Assembly: GCF_020515625.1 (NCBI RefSeq)
Contig: NZ_JAIWPJ010000001.1
Span: forward strand, 372,001-436,000
Origin: Natrinema amylolyticum
GTDB lineage: Archaea > Halobacteriota > Halobacteria > Halobacteriales > Natrialbaceae
Length of the DNA stretch: 64,000 nt
Direction of reading: 5' to 3'
Shown: positions 41,593 through 49,913 of the stretch, in pieces
Layout: each line of letters opens with the position of its first letter
How positions within the stretch are numbered: the stretch's first letter is position 1
Position numbers and translations under genes: made by a program
The notes under the pieces: model-generated
What the model saw: only the letters and a program-made list of their open reading frames with translations
Database searches by the model: none
What the model was told of the DNA's origin: nothing

Positions 41593-42936
41593 TCAGATGA
41601 GGCTTGCGCCGTCGAAGTCGCCGCGGCTGTACTCGATGTCCATCAGATCGAGGATCGTCGGCGTGATGTCGAAGAGGTCGGCGTCGTCGATCGTCGCGTC
41701 GGGGTGGTCGATGTACAGCGACGTGTCGTCGAAGCTGTGCATCCCGTTACGCGGTCCGGTATCGAAGATTTCCGCGTCGCCCTTGAAGCCGGACTTCAGA
41801 TCGAAGCCGTTGTTCGGGATCGCGACCAAATCCGGCGCGATGTCGTCGTGGTCGCCGCGGAAGGCTTCCTCCTTCTCGACGACGCGGTCGACGACCGCGT
41901 TGCCGTCCGGCCCCTCGAGCGCCTCGAGGTCGGCCTTGAGTTCGTCTCGGACCTGATCGTACTCGTCCTCGGGGACGGAACCGCGCGGTTCCCGCCCCTC
42001 GACGTTGATGTAGAACCGACCGGGAATGAACGAGTACGCCTTCGTGTCGTCGGAGATGTCGTTCAGTTCCTCGGGGTCGTCGGTCCGGAAGGAGAGCCAG
42101 CCCTCCTCTCGGAGCCACTCGTTGAAGTGGACCTCGTAGTCGAGGCTCGTGAAGCCGTGGTCGGAGGCGACGACCATGGTGACGTCGTCGGGCAGCGACT
42201 CCCGGAGGCGGCCGATGTAGTCGTCGACCTTCTTGTAGAACTCGATGAACGCCTCCCTGTTCTCGCCGTCGCGTTCGTAGTCTTTGAACAGGAAGTGGTT
42301 GACTCGATCGGTCGTCATGAAGACGCCGAAGAACAGGTCCCAGTCGTCCTCCTCGATGTAGTGCTGGAAGGCCTCGTACTGGGCGTCGATCGTCGCGTGG
42401 GCGTCCTCGATGAACTCCGACTTGTCCTCCTGGTGGCCGAGTTTCGGGTTGACGTCGATCCGGTAATCGAGCGTCTCGAGGTAGTCCCGGACGTCGTCGG
42501 GGTAGGCGGCCTTGTCGAGGCCGGGCGAGAGAAAGCCCGAGACCATCCGCTGGACGTCGCGCTGGGGCGGGAAGGTGACGGGGACGTTCATCACCGTCGC
42601 CTTGCGGCCGTTCTCCTGGACGCGATCCCAGACGCGGTCGGCCTGGACGTCACGGCCCATCGGGACGTAGGTGTCGTAAGTGCCGACTTCTCGGTCCTGG
42701 AAGCCGTAGACGCCCGTCTCGCCGGGGTTCATCCCGGTCGTCAGCGACGGCCAGCAGGCGCTGGATTCCGGCGGGACGATGCTCGAGATCTCCGCGGCAG
42801 TCCCGTCGGCAGCGATGGCGGCAAAGTTCGGGAACAGTTCCTCGTTGTCCGATAGGAGACTATACGGCACGCCGTCGACCCCGATAAATGCGACCCGGGG
42901 ATCGCCGTCGCCCCGTAATCGGTCGAACAGACCCAT
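41593..42936 (-). CDS. Alkaline phosphatase superfamily, type I phosphodiesterase/nucleotide pyrophosphatase-like
   Basis: This 447-residue protein has VAFIGVDGVPYSLL (metal Asp), SACWPSLTTGMNPGETGVYGF with the nucleophile Thr at about residue 65, MTTDRVNHFLF and MVVASDHGFTSL (metal Asp-His). These are the metal and nucleophile sites of the superfamily. Members hydrolyse phosphate mono- or diesters, and the substrate is unknown. There is no signal peptide, so it acts in the cytoplasm. Start at 42936 (MGLFDRL). Confidence 0.88.
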   Translation of the reverse strand: MGLFDRLRGDGDPRVAFIGVDGVPYSLLSDNEELFPNFAAIAADGTAAEISSIVPPESSACWPSLTTGMNPGETGVYGFQDREVGTYDTYVPMGRDVQADRVWDRVQENGRKATVMNVPVTFPPQRDVQRMVSGFLSPGLDKAAYPDDVRDYLETLDYRIDVNPKLGHQEDKSEFIEDAHATIDAQYEAFQHYIEEDDWDLFFGVFMTTDRVNHFLFKDYERDGENREAFIEFYKKVDDYIGRLRESLPDDVTMVVASDHGFTSLDYEVHFNEWLREEGWLSFRTDDPEELNDISDDTKAYSFIPGRFYINVEGREPRGSVPEDEYDQVRDELKADLEALEGPDGNAVVDRVVEKEEAFRGDHDDIAPDLVAIPNNGFDLKSGFKGDAEIFDTGPRNGMHSFDDTSLYIDHPDATIDDADLFDITPTILDLMDIEYSRGDFDGASLI

Positions 42937-43134
42937 GGGCGGACGTAGTTCGACCGCATACAAGAAGGTTCGTTTCGAGACAGTGTGTTGCGAATGGCTG
43001 ACACTCCGTGCATCGGTTTGACAGACACCCGCCGCGAACCGCGGCGACGGGCGAGCGACCGATGCAGATGGCGACGGGCAAGTCCCCGGAGTCAGTCCAG
43101 TCGAGGACCATCGAGCGGACTCGAGGGCAGGCGG

Positions 43135-43269
43135 CTACGAGTCGCGGTCGCTCGAGTCCTCGGGATCGAAGTTGGTCGGGACGACCGTGGGGTGGGCCAT
43201 GCCGGCGGCGGATTCGGCCGCGTCGTCGACCGACGATGCCGTTTCCGGACCGGAATCGGATGCTGCCAT
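43135..43269 (-). CDS. Small acidic hypothetical protein, 44 aa
   Basis: The reading frame starts MAASDSGPETASSVDDAAE and ends FDPEDSSDRDS, acidic and Ser/Ala-rich. On the minus strand TTTTATCC (43296-43303) lies about 30 nt upstream of the ATG, which supports leaderless expression. It is divergent from another low-complexity small gene. Function unknown. Confidence 0.45.
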   Translation of the reverse strand: MAASDSGPETASSVDDAAESAAGMAHPTVVPTNFDPEDSSDRDS

Positions 43270-43295
43270 ACGGGAACGACTACGGCGGGATCAGG

Positions 43296-43310
43296 GATAA
43301 AATTACCCAT
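43296..43310. promoter_or_regulatory. Shared TATA-like element between two small divergent genes
   Basis: GGGATAAAATTACCC is a near-palindrome that offers TTTTATCC leftward (about 30 nt before the ATG at 43269) and ATAAAATT rightward (about 22 nt before the ATG at 43322). Confidence 0.4.
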
Positions 43311-43321
43311 GCTCATAACGT

Positions 43322-43480
43322 ATGTTCCGGTCGGGCGCGGATTACTCTCGGGAATCCGCTCGCGGCGACGGCGATAGAAGCGATGGCAACAGTAGTGACG
43401 GCGACGGGGGCGACGGCAATAGCGGCGATAAAAGCGATGATAACAGAAGCGACGGCGAGAACAGCACACCACAAACGTAG
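43322..43480 (+). CDS. Possible Asp/Ser/Gly/Asn-rich small protein, 52 aa
   Basis: The reading frame begins MFRSGADYSRESARGDGDRSDGN and continues as Asp, Ser, Gly and Asn low complexity to a TAG. This composition is normal for haloarchaeal disordered regions, while the other five frames give hydrophobic or Arg-rich nonsense. A TATA-like element lies just upstream. It could also be a decayed linker or repeat. Confidence 0.35.
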   Translation: MFRSGADYSRESARGDGDRSDGNSSDGDGGDGNSGDKSDDNRSDGENSTPQT

Positions 43481-43542
43481 TGGAGTCGTCGGCAACCGCG
43501 CCGCCGTCGGTCGGCTCGAGAGTTCTCCGCGTCGCGTCGGCT

Positions 43543-44073
43543 CTAGAAGTTCTCGTCGTAGAGGTCCTGGGCGTGTTCGATCGCGTCGTAGGCGGCCTGC
43601 TTGTCCTCCCAGCCCTGCGTCTCGACTTCCTTGCCTTCCTCGAGGTTCTTGTAGGTCGCGAAGAACTCGTCGATCTCGTCGAGTTGCTGCTGTGGGATGT
43701 CGTCGAGATCCTCGATGTGATCGTAACGCGGGTCCTCCGAGGGGACCGCGATGACCTTATCGTCCTGCTCGCCGTCGTCGTCCATCTTCATCAGGGCGAC
43801 GGGACGGGCCTCGATGATGCAGCCGGGGAACGTCTGGTCCTCGACGAGGACGAGCACGTCGAAGGGGTCCTCGTCGTCGTAATAGGACTGCGGGATGAAG
43901 CCGTAGTCGCTCGGATAGTGGACGTTGCTGTGGAGCACGCGGTCCAAAACGACGCCGGGCACGTCCTTGTCGTACTCGTACTTGTTTCGCTCGCCCTTGA
44001 GACACTCCACGACGGCGTAGATCTCTTCTGGCGGATTCGGTCCAGTTTCGAGGTCTTCCCAGAGGTTGACCAT
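43543..44073 (-). CDS. ppa: Inorganic pyrophosphatase
   Basis: This 176-residue family I pyrophosphatase hydrolyses PPi to phosphate and drives biosynthesis. Conserved blocks are ECLKGERNKYEYDKD, HYPSDYGFIPQSYYDDEDPFDVLVLVED, the metal-binding DDDGEQDDKVIAVPSEDPRY, and FFATYKNLEEGKEVETQGW. The length is typical. It stands alone, with an AT-rich upstream region (AAAAAGTACTTTCG) that could hold its promoter. Confidence 0.96.
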   Translation of the reverse strand: MVNLWEDLETGPNPPEEIYAVVECLKGERNKYEYDKDVPGVVLDRVLHSNVHYPSDYGFIPQSYYDDEDPFDVLVLVEDQTFPGCIIEARPVALMKMDDDGEQDDKVIAVPSEDPRYDHIEDLDDIPQQQLDEIDEFFATYKNLEEGKEVETQGWEDKQAAYDAIEHAQDLYDENF

Positions 44074-44247
44074 GTACCTGAGAATCCACGGTCGATCAAA
44101 AAGTACTTTCGTAATCGAGTGTCACTATCTACGTGACGGTTGCCAGATCTCAAACAGACTCGAATCGGACACGTACACCAGTGTCCGGCGGTGTTGCCGT
44201 CGGTAGCGGTTGTATTACCGACTGATACGAAGGAATAGTTGACAAGT

Positions 44248-44255
44248 CTTAAATA
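44248..44255 (+). promoter_or_regulatory. TATA box of the PadR-family gene
   Basis: CTTAAATA is centred 26 nt before the ATG at 44278, matching a leaderless start. The extended sequence AAGTCTTAAATAG is identical to the promoter of the CDC48 operon at 58592-58604. Confidence 0.65.
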
Positions 44256-44277
44256 GTCTGGTGACATTTACACACGT

Positions 44278-44637
44278 ATGTCAGAGGCACAATCAATCAC
44301 CGGCGAACAGAGTATTGCACGCGAACTCACAGCCTTCCAGAACAACATCCTCGTCATCCTGGCCAAGGAACCGATGTACGGCCTGGCGATCAAGCGCGAA
44401 CTCGAGGACTACTACGGCACGGAAGTCAACCACGGTCGACTCTACCCCAACCTCGACGAACTCGTCGATCTGGGTCTGGTCGAGAAGAGCGAACTCGACA
44501 AGCGAACCAACCAGTACTCGCTGACTGACGACGGCTACGACGCCGTCCTCGACGGCATCAAGTGGTCCCTCTCGAAGATCGTCACGGGCGACGACCGCGC
44601 CGACGAGATCCGCCAGATCGTCGACGAAAGCTACTAG
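44278..44637 (+). CDS. PadR-family winged-helix regulator
   Basis: In this 119-residue protein the PadR domain covers residues 15-100: LTAFQNNILVILAKEPMYGLAIKRELEDYYGTEVNHGRLYPNLDELVDLGLVEKSELDKRTNQYSLTDDGYDAV. The motif HGRLYPNLDEL is the recognition helix region. It is probably a dimeric repressor; targets are unknown. Its stop codon overlaps the stop codon of the convergent gene (CTAG). Confidence 0.9.
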   Translation: MSEAQSITGEQSIARELTAFQNNILVILAKEPMYGLAIKRELEDYYGTEVNHGRLYPNLDELVDLGLVEKSELDKRTNQYSLTDDGYDAVLDGIKWSLSKIVTGDDRADEIRQIVDESY

Positions 44638-45275
44638 AACTGGATCTCCGGGACCCGCTCGTCGGCCGTCTCGAAGACCAGTTTCACCGACTCCGCGATC
44701 ATTTCCTGTTGTTTTTCCGACGGCCAGGCGTTCCGAACCACGTAGTCGGTTCCGAACTCCGCGAGTTCGTCGCTCGTCAGCGAGTCCATCGGCTTCGCGT
44801 AGTGGTTGCCGGCGAAGTCGGCGAGCAACGCCGCGTTGTCGCCGTGAACGTCGCCGTGAGCCTCCCTGACCGCCGCGACGAGGTCCCGGTTGTATTCGTC
44901 GACCGACTCCCAGTCGTCCGGATCCTCGGTCCCCTCGAGGGGGATCTCGACCGCCCGGTCGATGTCCTCGATGCGATCGGTCCGGATGACGCCGTCCTCG
45001 TGCCACTCCTCGGGATGGCACACGAGCACGTCGTCGCCGTCGTCGTCGCGGATGCGGGCGGTGAAGTCGTGGTCGTCGAGTAACTCGTCGCGCCGGTCTT
45101 CGTAGGCCTCGATCTCGTTTTCGTCGATCGCGGTGCGCTCGAGTCGCGTCAGCCGTTCGACTTCGTCGACGGTCTCCGTGGGGAGGTCCCCGCTTCTGTT
45201 CTCACGATCGGTGGCGGGGTCTGCGTCCCGCTCGTCGGCCACACCGTCGGCGTCGACTGCGTTCGAATCGGTCAT
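44634..45275 (-). CDS. Conserved acidic haloarchaeal protein
   Basis: This 213-residue soluble protein has an acidic disordered N-terminus, then a conserved-looking core: VERLTRLERTAIDENEIEAYEDRRDELLDDHDFTARIRDDDGDDVLVCHPEEW, and FAGNHYAKPMDSLTSDELAEFGTDYVVRNAWPSEKQQ. I do not recognise a function. It reads toward PadR, and the stops overlap. Upstream lies the GC-rich, palindrome-bearing gap. Confidence 0.7.
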   Translation of the reverse strand: MTDSNAVDADGVADERDADPATDRENRSGDLPTETVDEVERLTRLERTAIDENEIEAYEDRRDELLDDHDFTARIRDDDGDDVLVCHPEEWHEDGVIRTDRIEDIDRAVEIPLEGTEDPDDWESVDEYNRDLVAAVREAHGDVHGDNAALLADFAGNHYAKPMDSLTSDELAEFGTDYVVRNAWPSEKQQEMIAESVKLVFETADERVPEIQF

Positions 45276-45711
45276 ACGAACACGTATGCACTCGAGCGGT
45301 TTTCCGCTTGCCGATCCGCTTTCCTCTTTCCCAGCGGGCTCGCTCGAGTCGGTCCGGCGATCAGTTAGGATCGTGAACTGGTAGATCAACGTAGAAGAAC
45401 CGGACTATCGCGGAGCGTCCTGCCCATCCTGACGGCACGGAGGGCCTCGCCCTCCCCACCCGATTGCGGTCCTCGCTCCCGTGGGTCGCTGCGGTCCGCA
45501 TCCCTCGCACGACATCATCAGCCGCCCTCGCTAGCGCTCGGGCGACTGATAGCGCGCGCCACCGCACGCCGGTTGATTGGTCCGAAGTGGGATATCGCTC
45601 TCTCCACTGAGCGAATTTAGCAGTAGTTAGTAGCGCTATTTCTTTATCCAGATATGCCCTTGAATTTAACCTGACGATTCAGTGAGTATGGGTGCGAATG
45701 TTTCGACAATG
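45276..45711. other. 436-bp intergenic region with GC-rich palindromic block and AT-rich tail
   Basis: The first part (to about 45560) is very GC-rich with repeated GCGGTCC words and an imperfect palindrome at 45517-45550. From about 45590 base composition falls sharply and stays AT-rich into the lipoprotein gene. No gene is convincing here. It may be a degraded repeat element at the border of a transferred islet. Confidence 0.5.
45517..45550. repeat. Imperfect palindrome, 11-bp arms with one mismatch
   Basis: ATCAG-C-CGCCC pairs with GGGCG-A-CTGAT around a 12-nt loop that itself contains the palindrome CGCTAGCG. It looks like the hairpin of a small intergenic repeat. Confidence 0.65.
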
Positions 45712-46176
45712 TTAGGAATTTCCCCACGAGGGATTATCGTCTCTGAAAAGAATATCCGTAACTTCCTCTTCACACGTCAGAGAGATATCGATACAATCAC
45801 TGGGTTCGCTCTGCTGATCTTCATAATCTTCCGGCAGAGAGAACTGCTCTATCCGTTCCGTCCCCTGGGCGGCGAATAGAATCGTGTATTGAGCGGGATC
45901 AGACGGCCACGATTGCTCAATGAGTTCGTAAGCGCCACGGTTTGATCCGTCATCGCTGTACCCGTCTAATTCGATCGTGTTCTGATACACCGTCGTTCCG
46001 TCTCGGTCAAGTCGAAGTGTGAGTGCTACAGGGTCCCTCTGCCAATTCTCGATCTCGATGTTCCCCACTTGGATTCCTGTTTCAGAATTGAACGGAAGTT
46101 TCCCGGCACACCCAGCTACGCCGGAGATTCCCAGTGTTGCAAGAAGATGACGACGGGACGCAGAGGTATATCTCAC
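45712..46176 (-). CDS. Tat lipoprotein in an AT-rich islet
   Basis: This 154-residue protein has the leader SASRRHLLATLGISGVAGCAGK, a twin-arginine signal with lipobox. The mature part looks like a beta-rich, acidic extracellular domain (GNIEIENWQRDPVALTLRLDRDGTTVYQNTIELDG). Codons use A and T far more than those of its neighbours. I chose the GTG at 46176 because the TATA box is centred 26 nt upstream; an ATG at 46200 would lie inside the promoter. Function unknown, recent acquisition likely. Confidence 0.7.
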   Translation of the reverse strand: MRYTSASRRHLLATLGISGVAGCAGKLPFNSETGIQVGNIEIENWQRDPVALTLRLDRDGTTVYQNTIELDGYSDDGSNRGAYELIEQSWPSDPAQYTILFAAQGTERIEQFSLPEDYEDQQSEPSDCIDISLTCEEEVTDILFRDDNPSWGNS

Positions 46177-46198
46177 ATGAATAGTCCGTGAGATATAC
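46166..46198. repeat. Perfect 11-bp inverted repeat at the lipoprotein promoter
   Basis: GTATATCTCAC pairs with GTGAGATATAC around an 11-nt loop. One arm sits on the predicted transcription start, the other between start and TATA box, so a bound protein would block initiation. It is a candidate operator. Confidence 0.7.
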
Positions 46199-46199
46199 A

Positions 46200-46207
46200 T
46201 ATAAACG
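46200..46207 (-). promoter_or_regulatory. TATA box of the islet lipoprotein gene
   Basis: On the minus strand TTTATATG is centred about 27 nt before the GTG at 46176, which favours a leaderless GTG start. Confidence 0.6.
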
Positions 46208-46295
46208 TACTGCTGAGATTATTACGTGCATAACCTGTACTTGCCGTAAGTTTCGTACTGAAATCTGAATAAAGAAACCGTATTACCAACTACTG

Positions 46296-46889
46296 TTAGG
46301 CTTGGTCCAGCGCCTCGTTCACGAGACCGTCCGCACGATCGTTGACCTCCCGCGGGACGTACTCGAGGGTCCACTCGTCGAACTCACGGAGCAGTTCGTG
46401 GACGGTCACGCGCTTCTCGCGGAGTTCGGGATCGTTGGTGTCGTACTCGCCGCGGACCTGTTTGACGATGAGTTCGGAGTCGCCGCGGACGTGGACCTCG
46501 TCGTAGCCGTAGTCGCGCGCGGCCTCGAGCGCGGTGATCAGGGCCTCGTACTCGGCCTGGTTGTTCGTCGCCGTCCCGATCGTCTCGCCGCCCTCGGCGA
46601 CGATGCCGTCGCCGGTGACGATCACCCAGCCGATCGCGGCCGGGCCGGGATTACCCCGGGAGCCGCCGTCGAAATAGACGTGGGCGCGGCCGCCGCCCTC
46701 GCGGAGCAGCGCCTCGATGTCGCGCGGGTCCGATCCCTGGATGACGATCTTGTCGTCGTACGCGACGGCGGTCGCGTCGCCGCGACTCGCCCGCCAGCGC
46801 TCGTGGTCAGTGTTTCCCGAATCGACGGCGACGCCCGCCGCCTCGAGTCGTTCGCGAGCCGCCTCGACGTCGCACTCGATGACCGGCAT
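46296..46889 (-). CDS. rnhA: Ribonuclease HI, archaeal type
   Basis: This 197-residue protein has an N-terminal 65-residue extension followed by the RNase H fold: AHVYFDGGSRGNPGPAAIGWVI (first catalytic Asp), ATNNQAEYEALITALEAA (catalytic Glu), VHVRGDSELIVKQVRGEY (Asp) and YVPREVNDRADGLVNEAL (last Asp). It removes RNA from RNA-DNA hybrids. The start at 46889 begins MPVIECD; longer in-frame versions run into the tfb promoter. It is divergent from tfb. Confidence 0.93.
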   Translation of the reverse strand: MPVIECDVEAARERLEAAGVAVDSGNTDHERWRASRGDATAVAYDDKIVIQGSDPRDIEALLREGGGRAHVYFDGGSRGNPGPAAIGWVIVTGDGIVAEGGETIGTATNNQAEYEALITALEAARDYGYDEVHVRGDSELIVKQVRGEYDTNDPELREKRVTVHELLREFDEWTLEYVPREVNDRADGLVNEALDQA

Positions 46890-47013
46890 TCGTCCGTCTG
46901 ATCCGCTGGTCCCAGATAAAGGCTTTCCGGTTCTGAATCGTAAACTTCCACTTTCAACTCTCCTAATGGCCGTTTTCGGCAGATTAGATCCAGTGACCGA
47001 AACACCCTGCCAA

Positions 47014-47023
47014 ATATTTATAT
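47014..47023 (+). promoter_or_regulatory. TATA box of tfb
   Basis: TATTTATATA lies about 33 nt before the ATG at 47052, in a 160-bp AT-rich region shared with the divergent rnhA gene. GGTGAT at 47029-47034 is a possible ribosome site or chance. Confidence 0.55.
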
Positions 47024-47051
47024 AGCATGGTGATACTACTATAAAAGTGCG

Positions 47052-48014
47052 ATGACACGGTCCACCCGCCAGCGGGAGCGAACGCGCGAGACGGACGAGA
47101 CCGAGGATCAGGAGGGGGTACGTGCCTGCCCCGAGTGTGAATCGGATAATCTCGTTAAGGACTCCGACCGAGGGGAGCTCATCTGTGAAGACTGTGGGCT
47201 CGTCGTGGAGGAAGAACAAATCGATCCTGGCCCGGAGTGGCGGGCGTTCAACCACCAGGAACGACAGGAGAAGTCCCGCGTCGGCGCGCCGACGACCCAG
47301 ACGATGCACGACAAGGGACTGACGACGACCATCGACTGGAAGGACAAGGACGCCTACGGCCGCTCGATTTCATCGAAGAAGCGCAGTCAGATGCACCGAC
47401 TGCGCAAGTGGCAGGAACGCATCCGCACGAAAGACGCCGGCGAGCGCAATCTGCAGTTCGCACTCAGCGAAATCGACCGGATGGCCTCCGCACTGGGCGT
47501 CCCGCGCTCGGTTCGGGAGGTCGCCTCGGTGATCTACCGCCGCGCGCTCAAGGAAGACCTCATCCGCGGGCGCTCGATCGAAGGCGTCGCGACGTCCGCG
47601 CTGTACGCCGCCTGTCGAAAGGAAGGGATTCCCCGCTCGCTCGAGGAAATCTCGGAAGTCTCCCGCGTCGAACGCAAAGAGATCGGTCGCACGTATCGAT
47701 ACATCTCGCAGGAACTCGGCCTCGAGATGCGTCCCGTCGACCCGAAAAAGTACGTCCCGCGCTTCTGTTCTGAACTCGAACTGTCCGAAGAGGTCCAGAC
47801 CAAGGCCAACGAGATCATCGAGAAGACGGCCGAGGAAGGGTTGCTATCGGGCAAGTCACCGACGGGGTACGCCGCGGCCGCGATCTACGCTGCGTCACTG
47901 CTGTGCAACGAGAAGAAGACCCAGCGCGAGGTCGCCGATGTCGCACAGGTGACCGAGGTGACGATCCGGAACCGATACCAGGAACAGATCGAAGCGATGG
48001 GCATTCACGGCTAA
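47052..48014 (+). CDS. tfb: Transcription initiation factor TFB
   Basis: This 320-residue TFIIB homologue recruits RNA polymerase to TBP-bound promoters. The zinc ribbon is [24 protein letters not shown] (residues 26-49). The B-reader follows with [13 protein letters not shown], and two cyclin-like repeats fill residues 120-318 ([20 protein letters not shown]..., [39 protein letters not shown]). Haloarchaea have several TFBs; which paralogue this is cannot be told here. Confidence 0.95.
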   Translation: MTRSTRQRERTRETDETEDQEGVRACPECESDNLVKDSDRGELICEDCGLVVEEEQIDPGPEWRAFNHQERQEKSRVGAPTTQTMHDKGLTTTIDWKDKDAYGRSISSKKRSQMHRLRKWQERIRTKDAGERNLQFALSEIDRMASALGVPRSVREVASVIYRRALKEDLIRGRSIEGVATSALYAACRKEGIPRSLEEISEVSRVERKEIGRTYRYISQELGLEMRPVDPKKYVPRFCSELELSEEVQTKANEIIEKTAEEGLLSGKSPTGYAAAAIYAASLLCNEKKTQREVADVAQVTEVTIRNRYQEQIEAMGIHG

Positions 48015-48039
48015 ACGCCGCTCACCGACGCCGCTCGAC

Positions 48040-48046
48040 TTTTTTT
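48040..48046 (+). terminator. T7 tract after tfb
   Basis: Seven T residues lie 25 nt after the tfb stop, following GC-rich sequence. This is a typical archaeal intrinsic termination signal and lies between convergent tfb and esterase genes. Confidence 0.65.
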
Positions 48047-48128
48047 ATCGCAGAGATCGTCTCCCGCAGCGCTCGCACTCGAGCGCGAGCGAGCGACGGC
48101 ACTGACCGAGCACGGTACTCGGCCGCTG

Positions 48129-49124
48129 TCAGGCGAGCGTCCGCTCGAGGAACCGTTCGATCGCGTCCGGACCCGCCGGCGGGATACGTCCGAACAGATC
48201 GTCCGTCTCGCCGCCTTCCTCGAGGCGGGCGGTCGCGGTGACCGTTTGCGCGGGCCGCGGGTCCGCGGTGAGTCGCTCCATCGCCGTCCGTTCCGACTCC
48301 GCGTCGAACGCGTGGCCCAGCCCGTGTAGTTCGTACGTGGTCGTGTCGGTGCCGGACGCGTTCAGCGCATCGGCCAGCAGCCGGCTCTGCCGAATCGAGA
48401 CGACCTGGTCCTCGCGGCCGTGCATGAGGAGAAACGGTGGCGTCTCGGGACCGACGTAAGTCGTCGGACTCGCACGCCTGGCCCTCTCCCGGTTCTCCGA
48501 GACGTCCCCGCCGAGGAGGAACGATTCGAGTCCCTCCGGTCGACTCGGGAGTTCGAGGAGGTCGTTGATGCCGTACCAGTCGACGACCGCCTGCACGGTA
48601 CCCGACTGGTCGGGGGCGACGACTTTCGAAACGGCGTCGTCCGGATAGGCGTCGCCGGGGAGGGCGTCGATATCCTCGAGGGTGCCGGCGAGGGCCGCCA
48701 GGTGACCGCCGGCCGACGCGCCCCAGGCCGCGACGCGGTCGGCGTCGAAGCCGTACTCGTCGGCGTTCGCTCGGAGCCACCTGATCGCGGCCTTCACGTC
48801 GACGATCTGGTCCGGGAAGACGCCTCTCGGCGTCGGATTGTCCGCGATGTCCTCGGACGGGACGTCGGCGTCGTCCGGTATCGGCGCTAATCGGTAACTC
48901 ACACTGGCCATCGCACACCCCCACTCCGCGGCGTACCGCGCCAGGTCCGGCGCGTTCTTTCGGGTTTCGAAGACCCACCCGCCGCCGTGAATATAGACGA
49001 CGAGCGGCGGAGTTCCGTCCGTTTCCGGGACGTACAGGTCGAGTTTCATCTCGCCCGCGTCGCGCACTGCGTACGTGACGTCTTCGTGAACTGAAACCGA
49101 CGCCGAACAGTCTGTATCGCTCAT
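48129..49124 (-). CDS. Alpha/beta-hydrolase esterase (hormone-sensitive-lipase type)
   Basis: This 331-residue enzyme shows the oxyanion motif VVYIHGGGWVF at about 42-52, the nucleophile in AAWGASAGGHLAAL at about 132, the acid in LMHGREDQVVS, and the histidine in LHGLGHAF. This is a full catalytic set for an acyl-ester hydrolase of the BD-FAE/HSL group. Cytoplasmic; substrate unknown. Single gene between tfb and gfcR. Confidence 0.9.
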   Translation of the reverse strand: MSDTDCSASVSVHEDVTYAVRDAGEMKLDLYVPETDGTPPLVVYIHGGGWVFETRKNAPDLARYAAEWGCAMASVSYRLAPIPDDADVPSEDIADNPTPRGVFPDQIVDVKAAIRWLRANADEYGFDADRVAAWGASAGGHLAALAGTLEDIDALPGDAYPDDAVSKVVAPDQSGTVQAVVDWYGINDLLELPSRPEGLESFLLGGDVSENRERARRASPTTYVGPETPPFLLMHGREDQVVSIRQSRLLADALNASGTDTTTYELHGLGHAFDAESERTAMERLTADPRPAQTVTATARLEEGGETDDLFGRIPPAGPDAIERFLERTLA

Positions 49125-49259
49125 GAGAGGGTTCTCGAGCGATATTCTTTTCGACGGACTATATCAGTGCTGGAACGATTCGCCGGGACGGAGAGTTCCC
49201 TGTCGACGGTGACTGCGCGACTTCCATCGAGAACCGGCAGGCGACCGCCGCGCGAGCGA

Positions 49260-49913
49260 TCAGTCGTCCTTGCCGACGCTGATGACCTGCAACAGCGAGT
49301 AGACCGGGACGCCCTCGATTTCCTCGAGACCCTGCTTGTCGGCGAGGACGACGCAGGCGAGGGGTTTCCCGCCCTCGGCGCGGATGGCCTCGATGGTCTC
49401 GCGCATGGTGGTGCCGCTGGTGATGGTGTCGTCGACGACGTAACACTCGCGGTCGCGGATGCCGGCGAAGTTCCGGCTGAACGTGCCGCCGAGCTCCTCG
49501 ATGTCGCCCTCCTCCCACTGGTGTTTCGCGGGGGTGTAGGTTCCGAGATCGGTCTCGAGTTCGCGCGCGACGAGGGTGGCGATGGGGCCGCCAGCCTTCT
49601 CGATCCCGATCGTGAGGTCGATGTCGTCGCCGTGTTTGGCGAGCATGTCGGCCATCGCCGAGGCGATGGCGCTCATTCGCTTGCTGTCCCGGCCGATCGC
49701 GGACCAGTCGACGTGGATGTCCTGTGGCCCGCCGCCGCCGTTTTCCGGCGGGGCGGACGACTGATCGGTCGGCTGCGGAGTCGTACTGCTGCGCTCGACG
49801 AGCCAGCTCGCGGTCTCTCGGGAGACGTTCAGCTCGTCCGCGATTTCGCCCTTCGAGAGACCGCGGGCCGCGAGTTCGGCCGCGCTCTCGATGAGGTCGT
49901 CGACGTTTTTCAT
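49260..49913 (-). CDS. gfcR: Sugar-metabolism regulator GfcR (HTH plus PRTase-like domain)
   Basis: In this 217-residue protein, residues 5-40 form a helix-turn-helix (AARGLSKGEIADELNVSRETASWLV). A Pro/Gly/Ser linker leads to an orotate phosphoribosyltransferase-like domain with the PRPP loop VVDDTITSGTT at 159-169. In Haloferax volcanii GfcR activates glucose and fructose degradation genes. Here its ATG overlaps the stop of the glucose dehydrogenase gene by 4 nt, so regulator and enzyme form one transcript. Confidence 0.9.
   Translation of the reverse strand: MKNVDDLIESAAELAARGLSKGEIADELNVSRETASWLVERSSTTPQPTDQSSAPPENGGGGPQDIHVDWSAIGRDSKRMSAIASAMADMLAKHGDDIDLTIGIEKAGGPIATLVARELETDLGTYTPAKHQWEEGDIEELGGTFSRNFAGIRDRECYVVDDTITSGTTMRETIEAIRAEGGKPLACVVLADKQGLEEIEGVPVYSLLQVISVGKDD

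Noticed and set aside
43313-43495. Hydrophobic 60-residue leftward reading frame with TTG start
   Set aside because: It is the antisense of the Asp/Ser/Gly/Asn-rich frame; Ala/Val/Ile runs arise mechanically from the reverse complement of GAC/AGC/GGC codons.
45682-45879. 65-codon rightward frame in the AT-rich islet
   Set aside because: It is antisense to the lipoprotein gene, which has a Tat leader, lipobox and a matching promoter.
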